Shown: positions 23,601 to 36,841, counted from the stretch's first letter. The stretch: DNA of 64,000 bases from Serilophus lunatus (GCA_013399895.1 VXBA01005459.1:5679-69678), one strand, 5' to 3'. The notes: generated by a model from the sequence alone, not told the origin. A program made the numbers and translations.

Positions 23601-26600
23601 TCAATTAAGCAGCAACTTGCCTCAAAGGCTGGCATGTCAAAGTGATTGCAACACCATCATGTGCCTCAGCTGACAATTCCTAGCCTGTTTTCCCTCACAT
23701 GGGAAAAGAGTAAGAGTTTTAATGCGTCTGGTATTTTATTTCAGGTGAAAACAAAACAACCTAGCTGTTGAAGCCTATCTACTCTTATTTTTATCCATTA
23801 ATGTGGTATTTTAAGCTTCTTCAAATATGTTCTATTGCTCAGGAATAAGCAGTCTTAGTTGTACTGCCCTTAACTTTATTCTTTCTTCCTTCGGCCTCCA
23901 AATGCTCAAATAACAATAACAATTTGGTCTGCAGTCTGTAAAGAATTTGTAGTGTTCTTTTCACTACAATAAACTTTGATAGTTCAGGGTAAAAATTCTT
24001 AACAGAGCTTCTACCTGAAAGCTAATACAAGAAATGTTACTCTTGGCTAATGCTGTGCATTTTGCTACAGCAAAATGAGGCTCAACTACTCAGGCTTAAC
24101 TTCAGAGTCTAGAGGGCTGATTTTTCCTACTAAAAGGCAACACTTGGTGATCTTTGGCATTCCTGTGGAAGACTAACTGTTTGTTTGTTTGTTTGTTTTA
24201 TCAGGTCTCTGAAAACAAAAGGCGTTATATGAAAGATGGCTTTGATCTGGATCTCACTTATATTACTGGTTTGTGGAAACAAATGTCACTTTGCAGCATG
24301 TTAATCCTGCTAAGACTTGTTCCTCAGTTAGCAAGAGCTTGATGTGAAATACAGACAGTGATTTAGACTAATGAAATTTAAGTATGAAGTCAAACCCGGC
24401 CTACTTCTTTTCTGTGCGATTTCAAAATACGGATTCCTGGCTATGACACTGTTCTCATGAATTTACCCTCTGGGACAGACTTGTACATGCTATATGTAAT
24501 CATAGAAAATCTCCTGAGACCTGGGGAACGAAAACTGAGAAACTACTGACTTACAGTATTTTGCTTCTGATTCTGTGGAGACTGACAGTTAATGATGTTG
24601 GATGATTTGGGAAGCATTATTTGTTTTCCACTAGCTATGCTAAATGTAGAGGAAAGCCTCTCAGAAATGGGTAGGTTGTTCTTGTAATTAGAGGAGTAAT
24701 CATTATACACTTCATAGAGATGTTCCTATGTGTAGAGGTGTTTTCTGCTGATACTACTGATTGCTGCCTTCTCCACAGATCGAATTATTGCAATGTCATT
24801 TCCATCTTCTGGGAAGCAGTCTTTCTACAGGAACCCCATAAAGGTAGAAATCACTGTTTCTAAAACCTATTTCTTTTATAGGTTCCCACTTACTTACATG
24901 TGGACTAGGTCACGTCAGTCCCTAGTTCTGCTGGCTTGGCTGGTTGGAATGACTGATGATCTCCACTGTTTTTCACTGCTTGTGGTGTAGTGTCTTAACT
25001 AAGCCTAGTGGGATGCATCTCAAGTGTGGACACACTGGTGTTCTGATGCTCCGGTTCTTTGGGAATTCTGTCCCGCACTAGTAATAGTCATAAGATGTAT
25101 TCATCAAAATTTGTTTAAAAGGTCTGTGTAATGTCCTCCTCAGAGATACTGCCTGATATTGTAGAAACAGATAGGGAAAGTAAGATAGTTGCAGGAGTAC
25201 TTTTATTCCAGACAAGAGCCTAAGTTGGAAAGGCCTGTTGTCCAAGGGCTGTTCATGAATTCAGTTGCTGTTTCCACATGGGGAGTTTAAGTGGCAGTGG
25301 AAATAAGGAGTAGAGCACTAAATACTCTGAACTCTTATCTTGTTATTACCTAGGAAGTTGCAAGATTTTTGGACACCAAACATCCAGACCACTATAAAGT
25401 TTACAATCTCTGCAGTAAGTATGTTTAGCTGCTGACTATGTTGAAATCTTACTAAACAAAAAAATCTCCGTCAAGGTATTCTGCTGACAATAACAGATCT
25501 CAAAAAACCAAGTCAGTCATTAGTGTGTAGCTGTCTCTGACTATATTGTGTCCTGAATTTGGCCACTGACTATGCTAGAGCTTGCAAAGCTAATGTAAAA
25601 ATGTACCAAAGCTTGCAAAGGAGATACTGGACGTCTTGCTGTTTAGACTTCCTTGCTCATGCTAAGAAATTGCTTCAGTGTTTCAAAATACTTATAAAAG
25701 TGGAAAACTAAACTTGGGCTAAAACTTGCAATAATGTTGGAGAATCTTCTAATGAAGGCATAGAAGAGTGAGGTGAAGAATAGTTAAAAGCTCTTCTGTT
25801 TAGAAGTAGCTAAAAAAAAATACTTCAAGAGCAACTATTTTGTGGTTTCTGCTTCTTAGCAGTGTGTCCAGAGCTGGAAGCAAAGTATGTTTTCAAAGCA
25901 TTGATACTTGAAGTCATGAAAAAGTAAAACTGTCCTCTGGCCAGCAGAGGGATAGATGGGGGAGGTCATAGATGGGGGATGTGGTGTTAGTGGCTCTTTA
26001 CCAGTCTTTGTCTGTAGGTAATTGCTGTGGTTGATCCTGACACTGTATCAGAACACTAACTTTCAGATCCCTAAGTAGTCTCCATGGGAAGGAATTACCC
26101 TCTGGGCCTGGAGATATTATTGAACATGTAAGTAAGAAGTGTGAAACTAGAAGCTAAGCAAGCATGGCTTTAGACAAATTACCTCCCAGGTTTTTTTCAT
26201 TTTGATCTGTCTATTTACAGTTTAGAAACTAGTATGTGCTCAGGTCAGTAGCTGTGTGTCACAAGCCTCTTTCTTTGTTGCAATCCTCGTCCCCTTTTTG
26301 GCATAACTTAAGATCTTTTCCTATAGGTGAAAAAGGCTACGACCCCAAGTACTTTCACTACAGAGTGGAAAGGATCTTTATTGAGGACCACAATGTCCCA
26401 GCATTAGAGTGAGTCTTGTCAAGAAAGATATACATCATAATAATTCTTTGCAGGCACTTATATTGATCCACTAATTTTCCTCGTGCTTAGGGACATGCTG
26501 AAATTCACTGCCAGTGTCCGTGAATGGATGAGTCAAGATGAAAAGAACATCATAGCCATTCACTGTAAAGGAGGCAAAGGTAGGACTTCTCATGTGTAAT

Positions 26601-29600
26601 CTGTGTATGCTACATTGTTGTTATAGCTACTTTGATATATGGCCTTAAACCGTACTATGAGAGGGTGTTACAGTGTAACTTGACAAATTCTGCAGACCTT
26701 GATGGCTAGCAACAATATGATACTGTTTTTATTATTTCACAACCCTGTTTCTAGGCAGCCTAAACTGGTTCTTAGTCTAAGCTGTCATTATAACTCTTAA
26801 AATGTTCTTCAATAACTTTCCGCTGTCCTGGCAACTGGGACCACAGTCCCCCAGGAAGGGCTGAGGATAAGGAGCTACTGAAACTGCTGCTATCAAAAAT
26901 GTTAGGCTGCTGCATTGGCTTCCTGACAGCCAGTCACCCACACTGAATATTCTGCCTCTTAATATAGTATAGTGCCTCATAATATATAGTTTATATATTG
27001 TTTAGATTGCAAAGAGACCTTTTAAGACCAAGTCCAGCTGTTAACCTAGTACTACCAAGTCCACCACTAAACCATGTTAATCACATCTACATGTCTTCTA
27101 AATACCTCCAGGAGTGATGACTCAACCACTTCTCTGAGCAACCTGTTCCAATGTTTGATAACCCTTTGGGGGAAGAAACTTTTCTTAATATCCAATCTAC
27201 ATCTCCCATGGGGCAACTTGAAGCCATTACTTATTGCTTATTACCTGATGAAGAGTCAAGCCCACCTCACTGCAACCTTTCAGGCAGCTGTAGATAACAT
27301 CCTGCCTCAGCCTACTTTTCTCCAGACTAAACACTCTCGGCTCTCTCAGCTACTCCTCATAAGACTTGTGTTCCAGACCCTTCACTAGTTCTTTTGCCCT
27401 TCTCTGGACACACTAGAGCTTCCATATGTTTCTTACAGTGAGAGGCCCAAAACTAAACACACAATTCTATACGTGGCCTCACCAGTCATGAGCACAGAGG
27501 GAAAACCACTTCCCTAGTCCTGCTGGTAACACTCTTCTTGTTACAGGCCAGGATGCTGTTGGCCACCTGGGCACATTGCTGGTTTCATGTTCGGTTGCTG
27601 TCAATCAGCACCTCTCAGTCCTTTTCCACTGGGCAGCTTTCAAGCTACTCTTCCCTGAGCCCGTAGCACTGCATGGGATTGTTATGACCTAAGTGCAGAA
27701 CCCAGCCGTTCACTTTTGAACATCAAACAGTTGCCTTGGCCCGTCAATTCAGCCTGTCCAGATCCTTCCAGCAGACCAGCACTCCCACCTGACTTGGTGT
27801 CCTTTGAGAACTGACTGAGGATGTACTCAGTCCTGTTGTCCAGATGACTGGTAAAGATAACAGAACTGGCCCCATGGGTGCCGCTGGTGATTGGCTTCCA
27901 GCTGGATTTAACTCCATTCACCACAACTCTGAGCCTGATCTTAAATCAAGATGCACAGAGTATTAGGTGATAGAGTACAGTGAAGTCTTGCGGAAACCAA
28001 GTAGTCGAAGCTACTTATGAGCTAACCTGCAGGTGCTATCTGCAGCCAGTTGTAGTGTGGGAGATGTTAAAATACATAATTAACTGCAAGTAATCCAAAC
28101 TTCCCTGCAAACATCTGCCAAGCACCTGCCGTTGCTACTTCAACTACTTGGCTTAAGACAGGTGGTTACTTAACATTGGAAAAAAATTGCCCCTAGGTGA
28201 AGTTCTGTTTTAAAAGGTTTTGCAAAACTATGTTGAAGCTACCTTCAGATCAAAACCAGCTTGAAGAATAAGTGTAAGGAGAGTGACTTGACCTCTGAGA
28301 CTTTTATTTCAAAACTGAAACTATATAGAATGTTCTTGCTAGCAGACTTGATGGCTTCCTTGTGGGGTTCTGGGGAAAATAGTTGGGGGCAGAGAAACAA
28401 CTCTGCGACTTGTAGCATTGGGAAGAGCCAGTTTATAGCCTTGTTTAGTAGAGAGCTAGACTCTCCTGCTGAATGGAGTTTGCAGATACTGACCAAATTC
28501 CTAAGTGTCTCTAGTAATACTACAAAGAAATGTGGGGACTGCTTTCAAGGAACAAGTTAAACTGTTGTACCTTGTCTTTTAATTCTTCTCAGAAATACAA
28601 GCACTTGACTATTTGACTTACAACTTAGACACAACTTAGACCTTACAACTTAACTCTTAATATAGATGAGATCACACCTTCGCAAAAATAATTCCAAGTA
28701 CCTTTGAACTGCTGTAATTTAACTTGCCTTATACTTTTGTACAGGCAGGACTGGAACAATGGTCTGTACCTGGCTCATAGACAGTGACCAGTTTGAAAGT
28801 GCAAAGGTAAAAAGTTTGGTTTTGTTTAGTATACAAAATGCCCCTTTTTCGAATTCTTCTGAATTGGTGAAATGCAATAGTATTCCACAAAAAATTCTAT
28901 ATTGGAAAAAGGATTCTGTGGAGAATCTGTTTTTCATAAAAGTTCTTGCAAGTCTTGCTACTATGTAAATTCTTATGCATTCTATTCTTGATCAGCAAGA
29001 ACTGGGAAAGTGTATTTAACAGGATACCAACTCAAAGCACTCTTTTTGGAAGTACAGTAGACTTAGGGCCTTGACCATCAACTTAAACCATAGGGGATTT
29101 CAGAGCAAACTCTGCTAAAGGTAGTGTCACTATTTTTAAGTGATCTTAAGCAATTTTTTTCCCAGTCTCTCTCCAAGTTGTGTGAGGCATGAAGAATTTT
29201 CTTGTCTTGACAGCCAGCATTACAGCAGAAATGCCTTCTGGGGAAAGGGAGAAAGATCAGCAAGTTGCAGCCAGGACAGGTGCTTATGCTGCTTTAGTAT
29301 CCCAGGTCTGGTATATCAATCTGGAGACTTGGGATGCAGAAGGCCCATGTCACTTAAGGTAGACTGGGCAGACTATGTATCCATTTAATCACCTGGTTTC
29401 CTCTGAGTCTGGTTTGTGAAGATCTGAACTAATATTCAGCTCTGTCTGCCACAGATCACTGGAGAAATATAGATGGTTCTAAAGCAATGGCTTAGAATGG
29501 CTTTACTCTCCTTCACTTTTTCATGGATGGCAAACTTAATGTATATGACTTCCTAATTAGTACTTTCTTAGTCTAGTTAGGTCTCCTTTAGAAGGTATCA

Positions 29601-32600
29601 AAACAACTATTGACATTTTCACTTGCATTCCCATATTGGACTTGAGTAGTGTAGTTCTAGTTTAAAATCCACTTCTCAGGAAGGAAAATGGTGGTGGGAT
29701 GGATGTCTTAACCCTGGATTTTTTTTTCTTATATAGGAAAGTTTGGACTACTTTGGGGAGAGAAGAACTGATAGAAGCACAAGTACTAAGTTTCAAGGAG
29801 TTGAAACTCCATCCCAGGTAAGACTGAGCAGGTTCAGTAACAATAGCCAAACCCATACTAACCTTATAAGTGCTTATGGTGCCCTACCTCCCCTGCCTTG
29901 TTTCAGAGATGTAGTTTCCTACTACTTGCTTAACTCCTGAACTTTGTGCTCTTTATGTAAGAGTTGGAAGGCTAACAACTGACAGGGTTGCACTACATCT
30001 TTTCCTCTCCCCTTATGCTTTCTCTGCATAATAACATCAAATCTGAAGGTATAGTATCTAAGATAACAGAATTCTTGAGATGAGAAAAACTTTCAGTCCA
30101 ACCTTGTGTTCAAGCAGGATGAGCTGAAGAAGATTGTCTACAGATGTCTAGTCAGGTCTAGAGTATCTGCACAGATAGAGACTCCACAGCATGTCTGGGC
30201 ACCCTCACAGGAGCATGGCACTGTAAGACAATTGGACTGTTTATCAAGGATGCACAGACATCTGCAGCCTAGCCTGGAATGGGCTACTGCACTCAGGGCT
30301 GGGTGGAGGAGTACATCCTCTACAGACTCTGTTCACTGGGAAATACTACACAATTTATTTGCATCAGACCACATTTTGGGGCTTTGTTTTTCTTACTTCA
30401 TGATGATGCAGAGGTGTGAAGTGAATCTGGTGACAGAGGTACTTTAATTGCTGGTATAAAATAGAAGTACAACTGTCATTCAGAATGTGCTTGAGAAAGA
30501 TGAGTTTTAACATTCAGCCTCTTAAAACTATGCTATAAAAGCCTCTCACTTCTTGCTGAGCTAAAAAGTACAGAACTCCTCTTAAAACTTGAAATTTAAA
30601 TGCTGATTAAAAATGTAGATATTGAGTTTGTCTAGAGGATTGTTTGAACTGGGGAGGGGAAGGAGAACAAATGGCTTTCTTTTTATCATTGGACTTCAGA
30701 AATTAAAAACTCGGAGTTGAAGATCAATTTAAATCCTACTTCTGCCTAGAATAAATCTGTTGGGTACAGAAACTGCATAATATGTCTGGGTTTTTTGCAT
30801 TACAGAGTAGGTATGTTGGGTATTATGAGATCCTGAAAAACAAGTACAACTTGAAACTCCCACCAGAGAGACAACTCAAAATAAAAAACTTGAAAATCCA
30901 CACTATCCATGGTAAGAACTCTTGAATTTGGGCATTTTTCTATCTGGTAATGGTTTCCTGTTACAGGCAGCTGATATCTACTGTCTGTCTTGCTAATCCC
31001 ATGATAGGAATGTAAATTTACTTGAATTTGAGAATTTAAGTGGCACAGAATACCATGAAGAGTATTTTGGAGTCACTGGCTCTGTGTTGGGTTGCTTTCT
31101 GGGTGTCTAGTCAAAAGATGGCTCACATGCAACCTGCTCTGTTTTGGAAAGGGAATGACTTTTCAAGTTAGACTAACTCCCGATATGGAACTGGACCCAC
31201 AAGTGTTTCTCAGCTTTAAATACATGCCTGTATTTAAATAATTTTCTGTACACATGTATGAGTAACCTTGTTCAAAGCCTGAGAGTTTACTCCTTGCTCT
31301 AGGGGACTTCAAACTGCTGTTCTTGTTCAGTCAATGGAACTGGACTCTACATTAGCCCGTTCTACTAGTGGGATTCACTGCTATTTCAATATGCAATTTT
31401 CAACCACTGAATCCTGAGTTACCTTTAGCATTTGAGTTCTCTAGAGTCTCTAGCAAGGCATTGTGGAAAGAAGGCACTTTTGAATGGGATTGCACTTATT
31501 TTTCATGACTACTTTTGTTTCCAGCAAACATTTGTGCTATGGTATAATGAAATGCTTTCTTCTTAGGAGTTGGGAAAGGCAATGGAACTGATATGAAAGT
31601 GCAGATAATAACAAGGAAGCAAGTTGTACTAGAATGTATATGTGCCAGTCAAGAAAACTGCAAGGTGAGTACTGTGAAATCACATCAATTGAGACACTCA
31701 TGCTGGAAGTTGACTTATAGGTCAGAAGTGTCTTTGTGTAGAAGTTGAATACTAGACATAAAACTATCTAACTGAATGGAAGACATCAATTCTGAGAGGA
31801 TGAAAAAGCTAAACTTTGTTAAATCCTAGGAAAAGTAGGGGTGAGATAGTGAAAGATTTCCTTAGGAGTCCCATAAATGCAAATAGCTCATGCTCTCCCG
31901 AGTATCTTAAACTGCTGGCCATTATTCTAGCACTATTCTAGCTATTGTAGTTGTATACCATGAGCAAATACCTAACCATTGTCACGAATTGGTTCCTTGT
32001 CTCTTTGAAGTAACTTTTCATAAAACAAATACTTTATTCTATTACCCAGCTCTTCTTTGATTCTGAAAGTGACTCTGTAGTCATTGGCTTGGAAGACTGC
32101 CCTGTTCTAAGTGGTGATGTGAAAGTCAGATTTGAATCGGCTTCTGTAAGTATAACAGTGTGAAGACCTTCACTTGGATGTGGAAAGAGGCCGCAGTACA
32201 CACTGCTGCTGGGTCCTGGGTGGCTGTGTCATCTGACTCCTGCTGTGTGGAGTGGTCTCACTGTGCAGTGAGGGATGCAGCAAATGCTGCCACTTCAGCC
32301 TAGGCAAGCAGAAGAGGCATGTAGCTGTTCATACAGCAATGCAACCAAGATATCTTGGTTGGGTACCTGCTGCTTCTAACATGAGGCTTTTACCTCATTA
32401 TATTGAGTGACCTAGTACTGAAAAAATTGCAGTGAAAATAGTGATCTGTCTGTGATATTTGGATATTCAAGTGTACCAACTCTGGTACTGTAGCTTTGTA
32501 AACCAAACTACTGAGGACAGGTGGGTATCCCTCCTCTGCAGAAAGACTTCTGTTGTCTAACACAGTCCTTAAACAGGTCCTTAATCCTTTGTGTTCAGGA

Positions 32601-34169
32601 TCTCCCAAAAGGCTATGATGACTGCCCATTCTTCTTCTGGTTCAACACTTCCTTTATTGAAAATAACAGGTAAGTGATCATTGTGACAGCCTTCAGATCT
32701 TAACTTCTGGTGTCAGAACAGAGCTGAAAGTTCATAAACTGAACTGAAAGTACTGAAAGCTGGGATAGGCCCAGTCAACCAGCTGTCTTAATTTCCAAGT
32801 TGGTACTGGTCAAAGACCATCAGCTGTAACTTATGAGTAGGCAGCTTCTCACACTGTGCTGTTTTAAACATATATGAGCTTTTTCTCTTAGCTTAAACCA
32901 CTGGACTATTTCCTCAGTGCTCTAAGTAGCGTTAATGAATTTGAATTCAAAAATATAATGCCAACTATTCAAGTCTGTCATCCTGTATAGTATAGCTGCC
33001 TGAAAGGCTGGAGTTCTCTCAGCAGGCAAACATTAAGACCACTCTTAGAGGTACTGATGGTTGGGATCCCAAAGAAAGGCTCTCTTGTGACTTCTCAAGT
33101 TTTTGATAGAGTTAGAAATTACTGTTGTTTTGCGTGCTGAGACTAGAACTCCTGGGGAAGCTCCAGCCAGTGAGAGTTGGGCTTGTCTGTCTTGCTTGGG
33201 GAATGATGTAGAAATACAGAAACAGGAGATCCTTATCTTCTGTCTCACTTGCCTTGACAGATTTAGGCAGAGAAATGGTGAACTTGACATAGGAAAATAA
33301 AATTACTGTATCCTCCATGACAGGAATAGAAAGGAAGCAATTTTTACTTAACTGATGCTTTCAGAGTATGAGGAGATGTAGCCACAAGTCTGCAACTGTA
33401 AACCTAATATGGCTGAGCCAGAAATACACATTGCAATCCAGGTGCAGACACTTGCCATTTGACAGTTTTGTTGAAGTGCTTTGTTTTCTCCAGAACTAAG
33501 GAGGATGCCTCACTAGGGTGTCACTTTTCCTTTTCTGCCCAGGGAATTTTCGTAAACCTGAACTGGACTGGGTCTGATCAGAAGCAAAATAGCCCTTAAG
33601 GCAGTGCTTCTGTTGTTATATCTCTAATTCAGCCATAGCTGATGTGCAAGTGCTTCTAAATGATAACTAGACATGCATTTGGTAAGCACTGTAAATGGAG
33701 AACATAAGCTGAGTATTGAAACCAATCATTGCCTTTAGGAAGGTCGATTATTTAAATTATTGACATTTAAACTGCATGCAAAATGAATTTTACTCTAGTA
33801 CTCTAGTCTTGTACTCTAGTCTTGCACTCTACTCTTGCATTCTGGTGCCCTGGGAGGGGGATTTGGAATCAACCCACAAACCCAACAGGTTGACTCTTTC
33901 TTAGAGTACTTTAGGTGTAAAGCATGGCTGATATCTGTTTTGAATTCAAGATCTGTGGCTATATTTAATACTCCAGGGCAGAGCTTGAAACTTTCTCAGC
34001 TGGCTGAAAGGAAAAGCATGTGCATGTCTTAGGCTGTAAAATATGCTACTGAATTTTGTCTTTCAGACTCTACCTTCCCAGGAATGAGCTGGATAACCCT
34101 CACAAGTCTAAAACATGGAAAATCTATAGTGAGACATTTGCTGTGGAGGTGAACTTTATTGATTCATAA
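14656..34169 (+). CDS. TPTE2: voltage-sensing phosphatase (TPTE2/VSP), complete, 18 coding exons
   Basis: Membrane phosphoinositide phosphatase whose activity is switched on by depolarisation; the family removes phosphates from PI(4,5)P2 and PI(3,4,5)P3. Coding exons: 14656-14705, 16709-16786, 19151-19198, 19919-20080, 20420-20539, 23295-23394, 24205-24268, 24779-24843, 25354-25414, 26327-26408, 26491-26579, 28745-28806, 29737-29817, 30806-30911, 31567-31664, 32050-32145, 32599-32669, 34067-34169. All junctions are GT-AG and keep phase; the sum is 1536 nt, 511 residues plus TAA. S1 is about residues 60-80, S2 94-113, S3 123-142. S4 (153-172) has arginines at 153, 159, 162, 168 and 171. The basic linker (about 175-197) includes [11 protein letters not shown] and ENKRR. 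The phosphatase loop [10 protein letters not shown] has Cys302 and Arg308, with Asp270 in EDHNVP as the probable acid-loop residue. A C2 domain fills about 365-511. No start-deciding in-frame stop lies upstream in the exon. No inactivating change was seen. Confidence 0.96.
17053..17346. repeat. 97-bp unit tandem triplication in TPTE2 intron
   Basis: Three head-to-tail copies of a 97-bp unit beginning TGAGAGCACAGAAGAACAAG, at 17053, 17150 and 17247. By eye they are identical throughout. They lie in the intron between the second and third coding exons of the phosphatase gene. Complete identity implies a very recent duplication, or an assembly artefact. Confidence 0.95.
24178..24199 (+). repeat. 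(TTTG)n microsatellite forming a splice acceptor tract
   Basis: About five TTTG units immediately before TTTTATCAG|GTCTCTG, the acceptor of the seventh coding exon of the phosphatase gene. The tract acts as the pyrimidine-rich part of that acceptor. Confidence 0.85.
27004..27930 (-). mobile_element. CR1 LINE fragment, antisense, in TPTE2 intron
   Basis: A CR1 copy of about 930 bp in reverse orientation inside the 2.2-kb intron 26580-28744. Conserved antisense CR1 segments are seen: AACTTTTCTTAATATCCAATC, CAGGCCAGGATGCTGTTGGCC, TCAGTCCTTTTCCACTGGGC, and toward the right the reverse-transcriptase end (GACTGAGGATGTACTCAGTCC). Divergence is moderate and no intact frame remains. Confidence 0.85.
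30058..30215 (-). mobile_element. short CR1 fragment, antisense, in TPTE2 intron
   Basis: About 160 bp with antisense CR1 hallmarks in order: TTCAAGCAGGATGAGCTGAAG, a stretch reading CAGATAGAGACTCCACAGC, then TCTGGGCACCCT. Both ends are truncated. It lies in the intron 29818-30805. Confidence 0.6.
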
Positions 34170-34299
34170 GGGAAGTCTGAAAGAAGGGAAACATGTAAAA
34201 CTCATCTCTTTCCTGGAGAATGTCTTACTGTTTCAGTATAAGGTGAAGCAGTCTCATTTTGATGTACTTAATGTATTTCTGTGCAGATACAAATTTTCA

Positions 34300-34305
34300 A
34301 ATAAA
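34300..34305 (+). terminator. TPTE2: polyadenylation signal of TPTE2
   Basis: Canonical AATAAA 131 bases after the TAA stop, inside an AT-rich segment and followed by a TGTTGTG-type GU-rich stretch at about 34320. It would give a short 3' untranslated region of about 150 bases. Confidence 0.75.
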
Positions 34306-34329
34306 GTTACATGAAGTTCTGTTGTGCAG

Positions 34330-36830
34330 GGCAATAATACTCCAAAGACTTACTAAGTATCAACTGACTGTCAAATCATGAGCGGTTGGATCTTTTGGGG
34401 TTTAGATATCTCTGCATACAGGAAATTCCTGTATGTAATTATGACAAGGGATTAGATTCTTGCCAGTCTTTAAGCAAGAGAATTAACCTGAGGGGGTAGT
34501 AAAGACCAGCAAGTCTGCATGAGACTAAAAAAATCTGAAACACCTCCTTCAGCATCTGGGTTTTCCACAGATTAGTAGAATATGGGAACTTTGAAGGAGA
34601 AATACTAGTCTTCCTGTATCAGATTATTTCTTCTTGAGTTAGCAGCCTTGGTATTGAACTGGTTTTCATCAGGAATCAGTGATGGAGAGTTTTGAGTTAC
34701 ACCTGTCCTGGCAGCTGCCTGTGGGGGTTGAAGACTGTACAGCTGCTTTTCTACTGCTGTACCCCCCCCACAAAGGGCTGGGATGGCCACATCCCCAAAG
34801 CTTAAGTCTGGATCTCATCAGCTTATGAGCGTGCCAGCTGCTTCAGGTGAGTTAGTGAGGCTTTTTTTAATACCTGCATGTGGTGGGTTTGATCTGTGCA
34901 CTTGCTCATTTGAGCTAACAGTGCAAATGCTGACTGGCCCCTCTTGAGCTAAGACCTGTAATGCACAAACTTCTAGGATGCTTGTTCTGGTTCCAGCTGT
35001 TCTCAGTAGTGCAGGCCGCCTGTGGAGATGGTATCTTATTTCATGTGAAACATTCAGGTTTTAGCTTCTTGGTTCTTTTACTTTCTTAGTCTCTTTACTG
35101 TTTGGAACAAAGTGTAAGGGGAATGATGTAGCTTGCAAGCTAGTGAGGTAAGCAGAGGTCACATACCACCTTCACTGTGCTTACTTGAGTATAGTGGTAG
35201 TGTGCTGTGAAGTACCTGTGTGGACTAAACTTTTGCTGTTCCTAATACTTAGGAACTGAGCTCTTGCAAGCTGCTTCTATCAGCACTGTATTTTAAGTAT
35301 GGAGGCTGAAGCCTGTCTTGAATGACCAAGTGTTCTACCAATTGTTTGCAGATCTAGGTTCGTGATAGTGAGCCTGGGTCACTTGAGTACAGGTAGTCCA
35401 AACTTCTGTGCAAAACAGGGCCAGATAGAGCTGGGTCTCTCAATCTACTCCAGTTCTGTGTATCTCTACAGATTGGATTTTTCATTAAATACTTAATCTT
35501 ATAACTACTTTTCCTTCCTGGTTGGAATTTCCCTGATTCCTGTTGCATCTTGTCCTGCCCCTGTAGGCCACTGCAAGGAACATGGCTCTATCCCCTCCCA
35601 AACTCCAATTTTCTATTGTGGGTGAACAAACTCAGTTTTTTCCACCATCTAGTCTCATTGCCTTCTGCTTGACTTGCTTCAGTCTGTCACCACCTTTCTT
35701 GTACTGGAGAACATGAAATTGGATGTGCTCTGACAGATGTGTGAGTAGAGGGTCAGAATTACATCATCTGCTCTAGCAGCCTGGTGTTTGCTGCAAGGCT
35801 GTGCTGGCTCATGTTCCACTTCTGCAGTGCTGTTCCCCAATCTGTAGTGTTGCTTTGGCGTGAACTGCCCTTCAAGGTTAAGCAGTGCTGGCAAGGTTAA
35901 TTCAATCCCCACATCTCTGGCTCAGGAAAAGGAAGAAATACCCACTTATGGAGATGTGAGATCCCGGCTGCAGCACTGGAGTACAACAGGGCAAGTAGGC
36001 ATATCAGGCCTCAGTCTCCCCATGAATGTGCTTGGGGCTGGAAGAGGATGCCCCTTTATTGCAGCTAGAAGTGGCTGATGACGTAAGTTCATTTTGGCTT
36101 ACCTCAGGCAATTGGATATCACTGTCCTAGGATGCCCTTTCTACTAGCCCTTTTTAATAGTTGGCAGGGCAGTTAAGGTGACTCTTCCTGCTTACAGAAT
36201 AAGTCAGTTTTCTCAGCAGCGGCAAAGGCTGTAACAGCAAGTCAGACTTTTCTAGCTGAAGCACATGCAGTTAAGTAAAAACTATTCTGTAAGCAGGAAT
36301 GATGAACAAGATAGTATATCTCTTTTACAGCTATGTTTCTCATGGGCTATCCAAGCACCACAGCTCTGAAGATGGTAACAGGCCCTGTACTCCCTGTTGC
36401 ACTGACCTTCACTGCCTTTATGGTAGTGGACGCTTCATCCCTTAGAGATGTGAAATTCATGTGACCTGTGGGGGAGCTCTAGCATTCTGAAGGAAATTTA
36501 ACCTTTATAGCCTATATCATGGTAATGTAGGAGCTGGGAAGGCGAGGTGAACCTTAATGCCAGGACTGACATTGGTACTAATGAAGCAAGCTCTCAACCA
36601 TGGGCTTCACTTTCCATAGTAGATTTTAAATCAGCACTTGGTTCACAGCACCTTGCTCAAGCTGCTACTTTCTCTGCAGTTTTGAGGGCTTTATACATTC
36701 ATTGACTGTAAAAAGTCACTTCCTTTAATTTCAGGGAGGTGGTGATGCTGATTTCAACCTGTTTTTTCAGCTAGATAAGCTTGTGAAAGGGTGTTGTATA
36801 AACAGTCATCAGGTACTCAGTAAATCAAAT
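34330..36830. other. intergenic stretch between convergent TPTE2 and SLC25A15
   Basis: About 2.5 kb separates the phosphatase polyadenylation signal from the candidate polyadenylation site of SLC25A15. Apart from a degenerate CR1 (35440-35890, listed separately) I see no exon or structured RNA. Confidence 0.5.
35440..35890 (-). mobile_element. degenerate CR1 LINE fragment, antisense
   Basis: Old CR1 copy in reverse orientation. The order of weak matches (CTCCAGTT...; GATGTGCTCTGACAGATGTG; GAGTAGAGGGTCAGAATTAC; CTGGCTCATGTTCCACTTCT) follows the CR1 3' half read antisense. Divergence is high. Confidence 0.55.
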
Positions 36831-36835
36831 GAAAC

Positions 36836-36841
36836 TTTATT
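36836..36841 (-). terminator. SLC25A15: candidate polyadenylation signal of SLC25A15
   Basis: AATAAA on the minus strand about 2.07 kb past the stop codon. The 3' untranslated region of this gene is long in mammals, which makes a distal site plausible. Another AATAAA lies only about 50 bases past the stop (around 38854-38859) and could serve as a proximal site. I cannot tell which is used. Confidence 0.4.
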
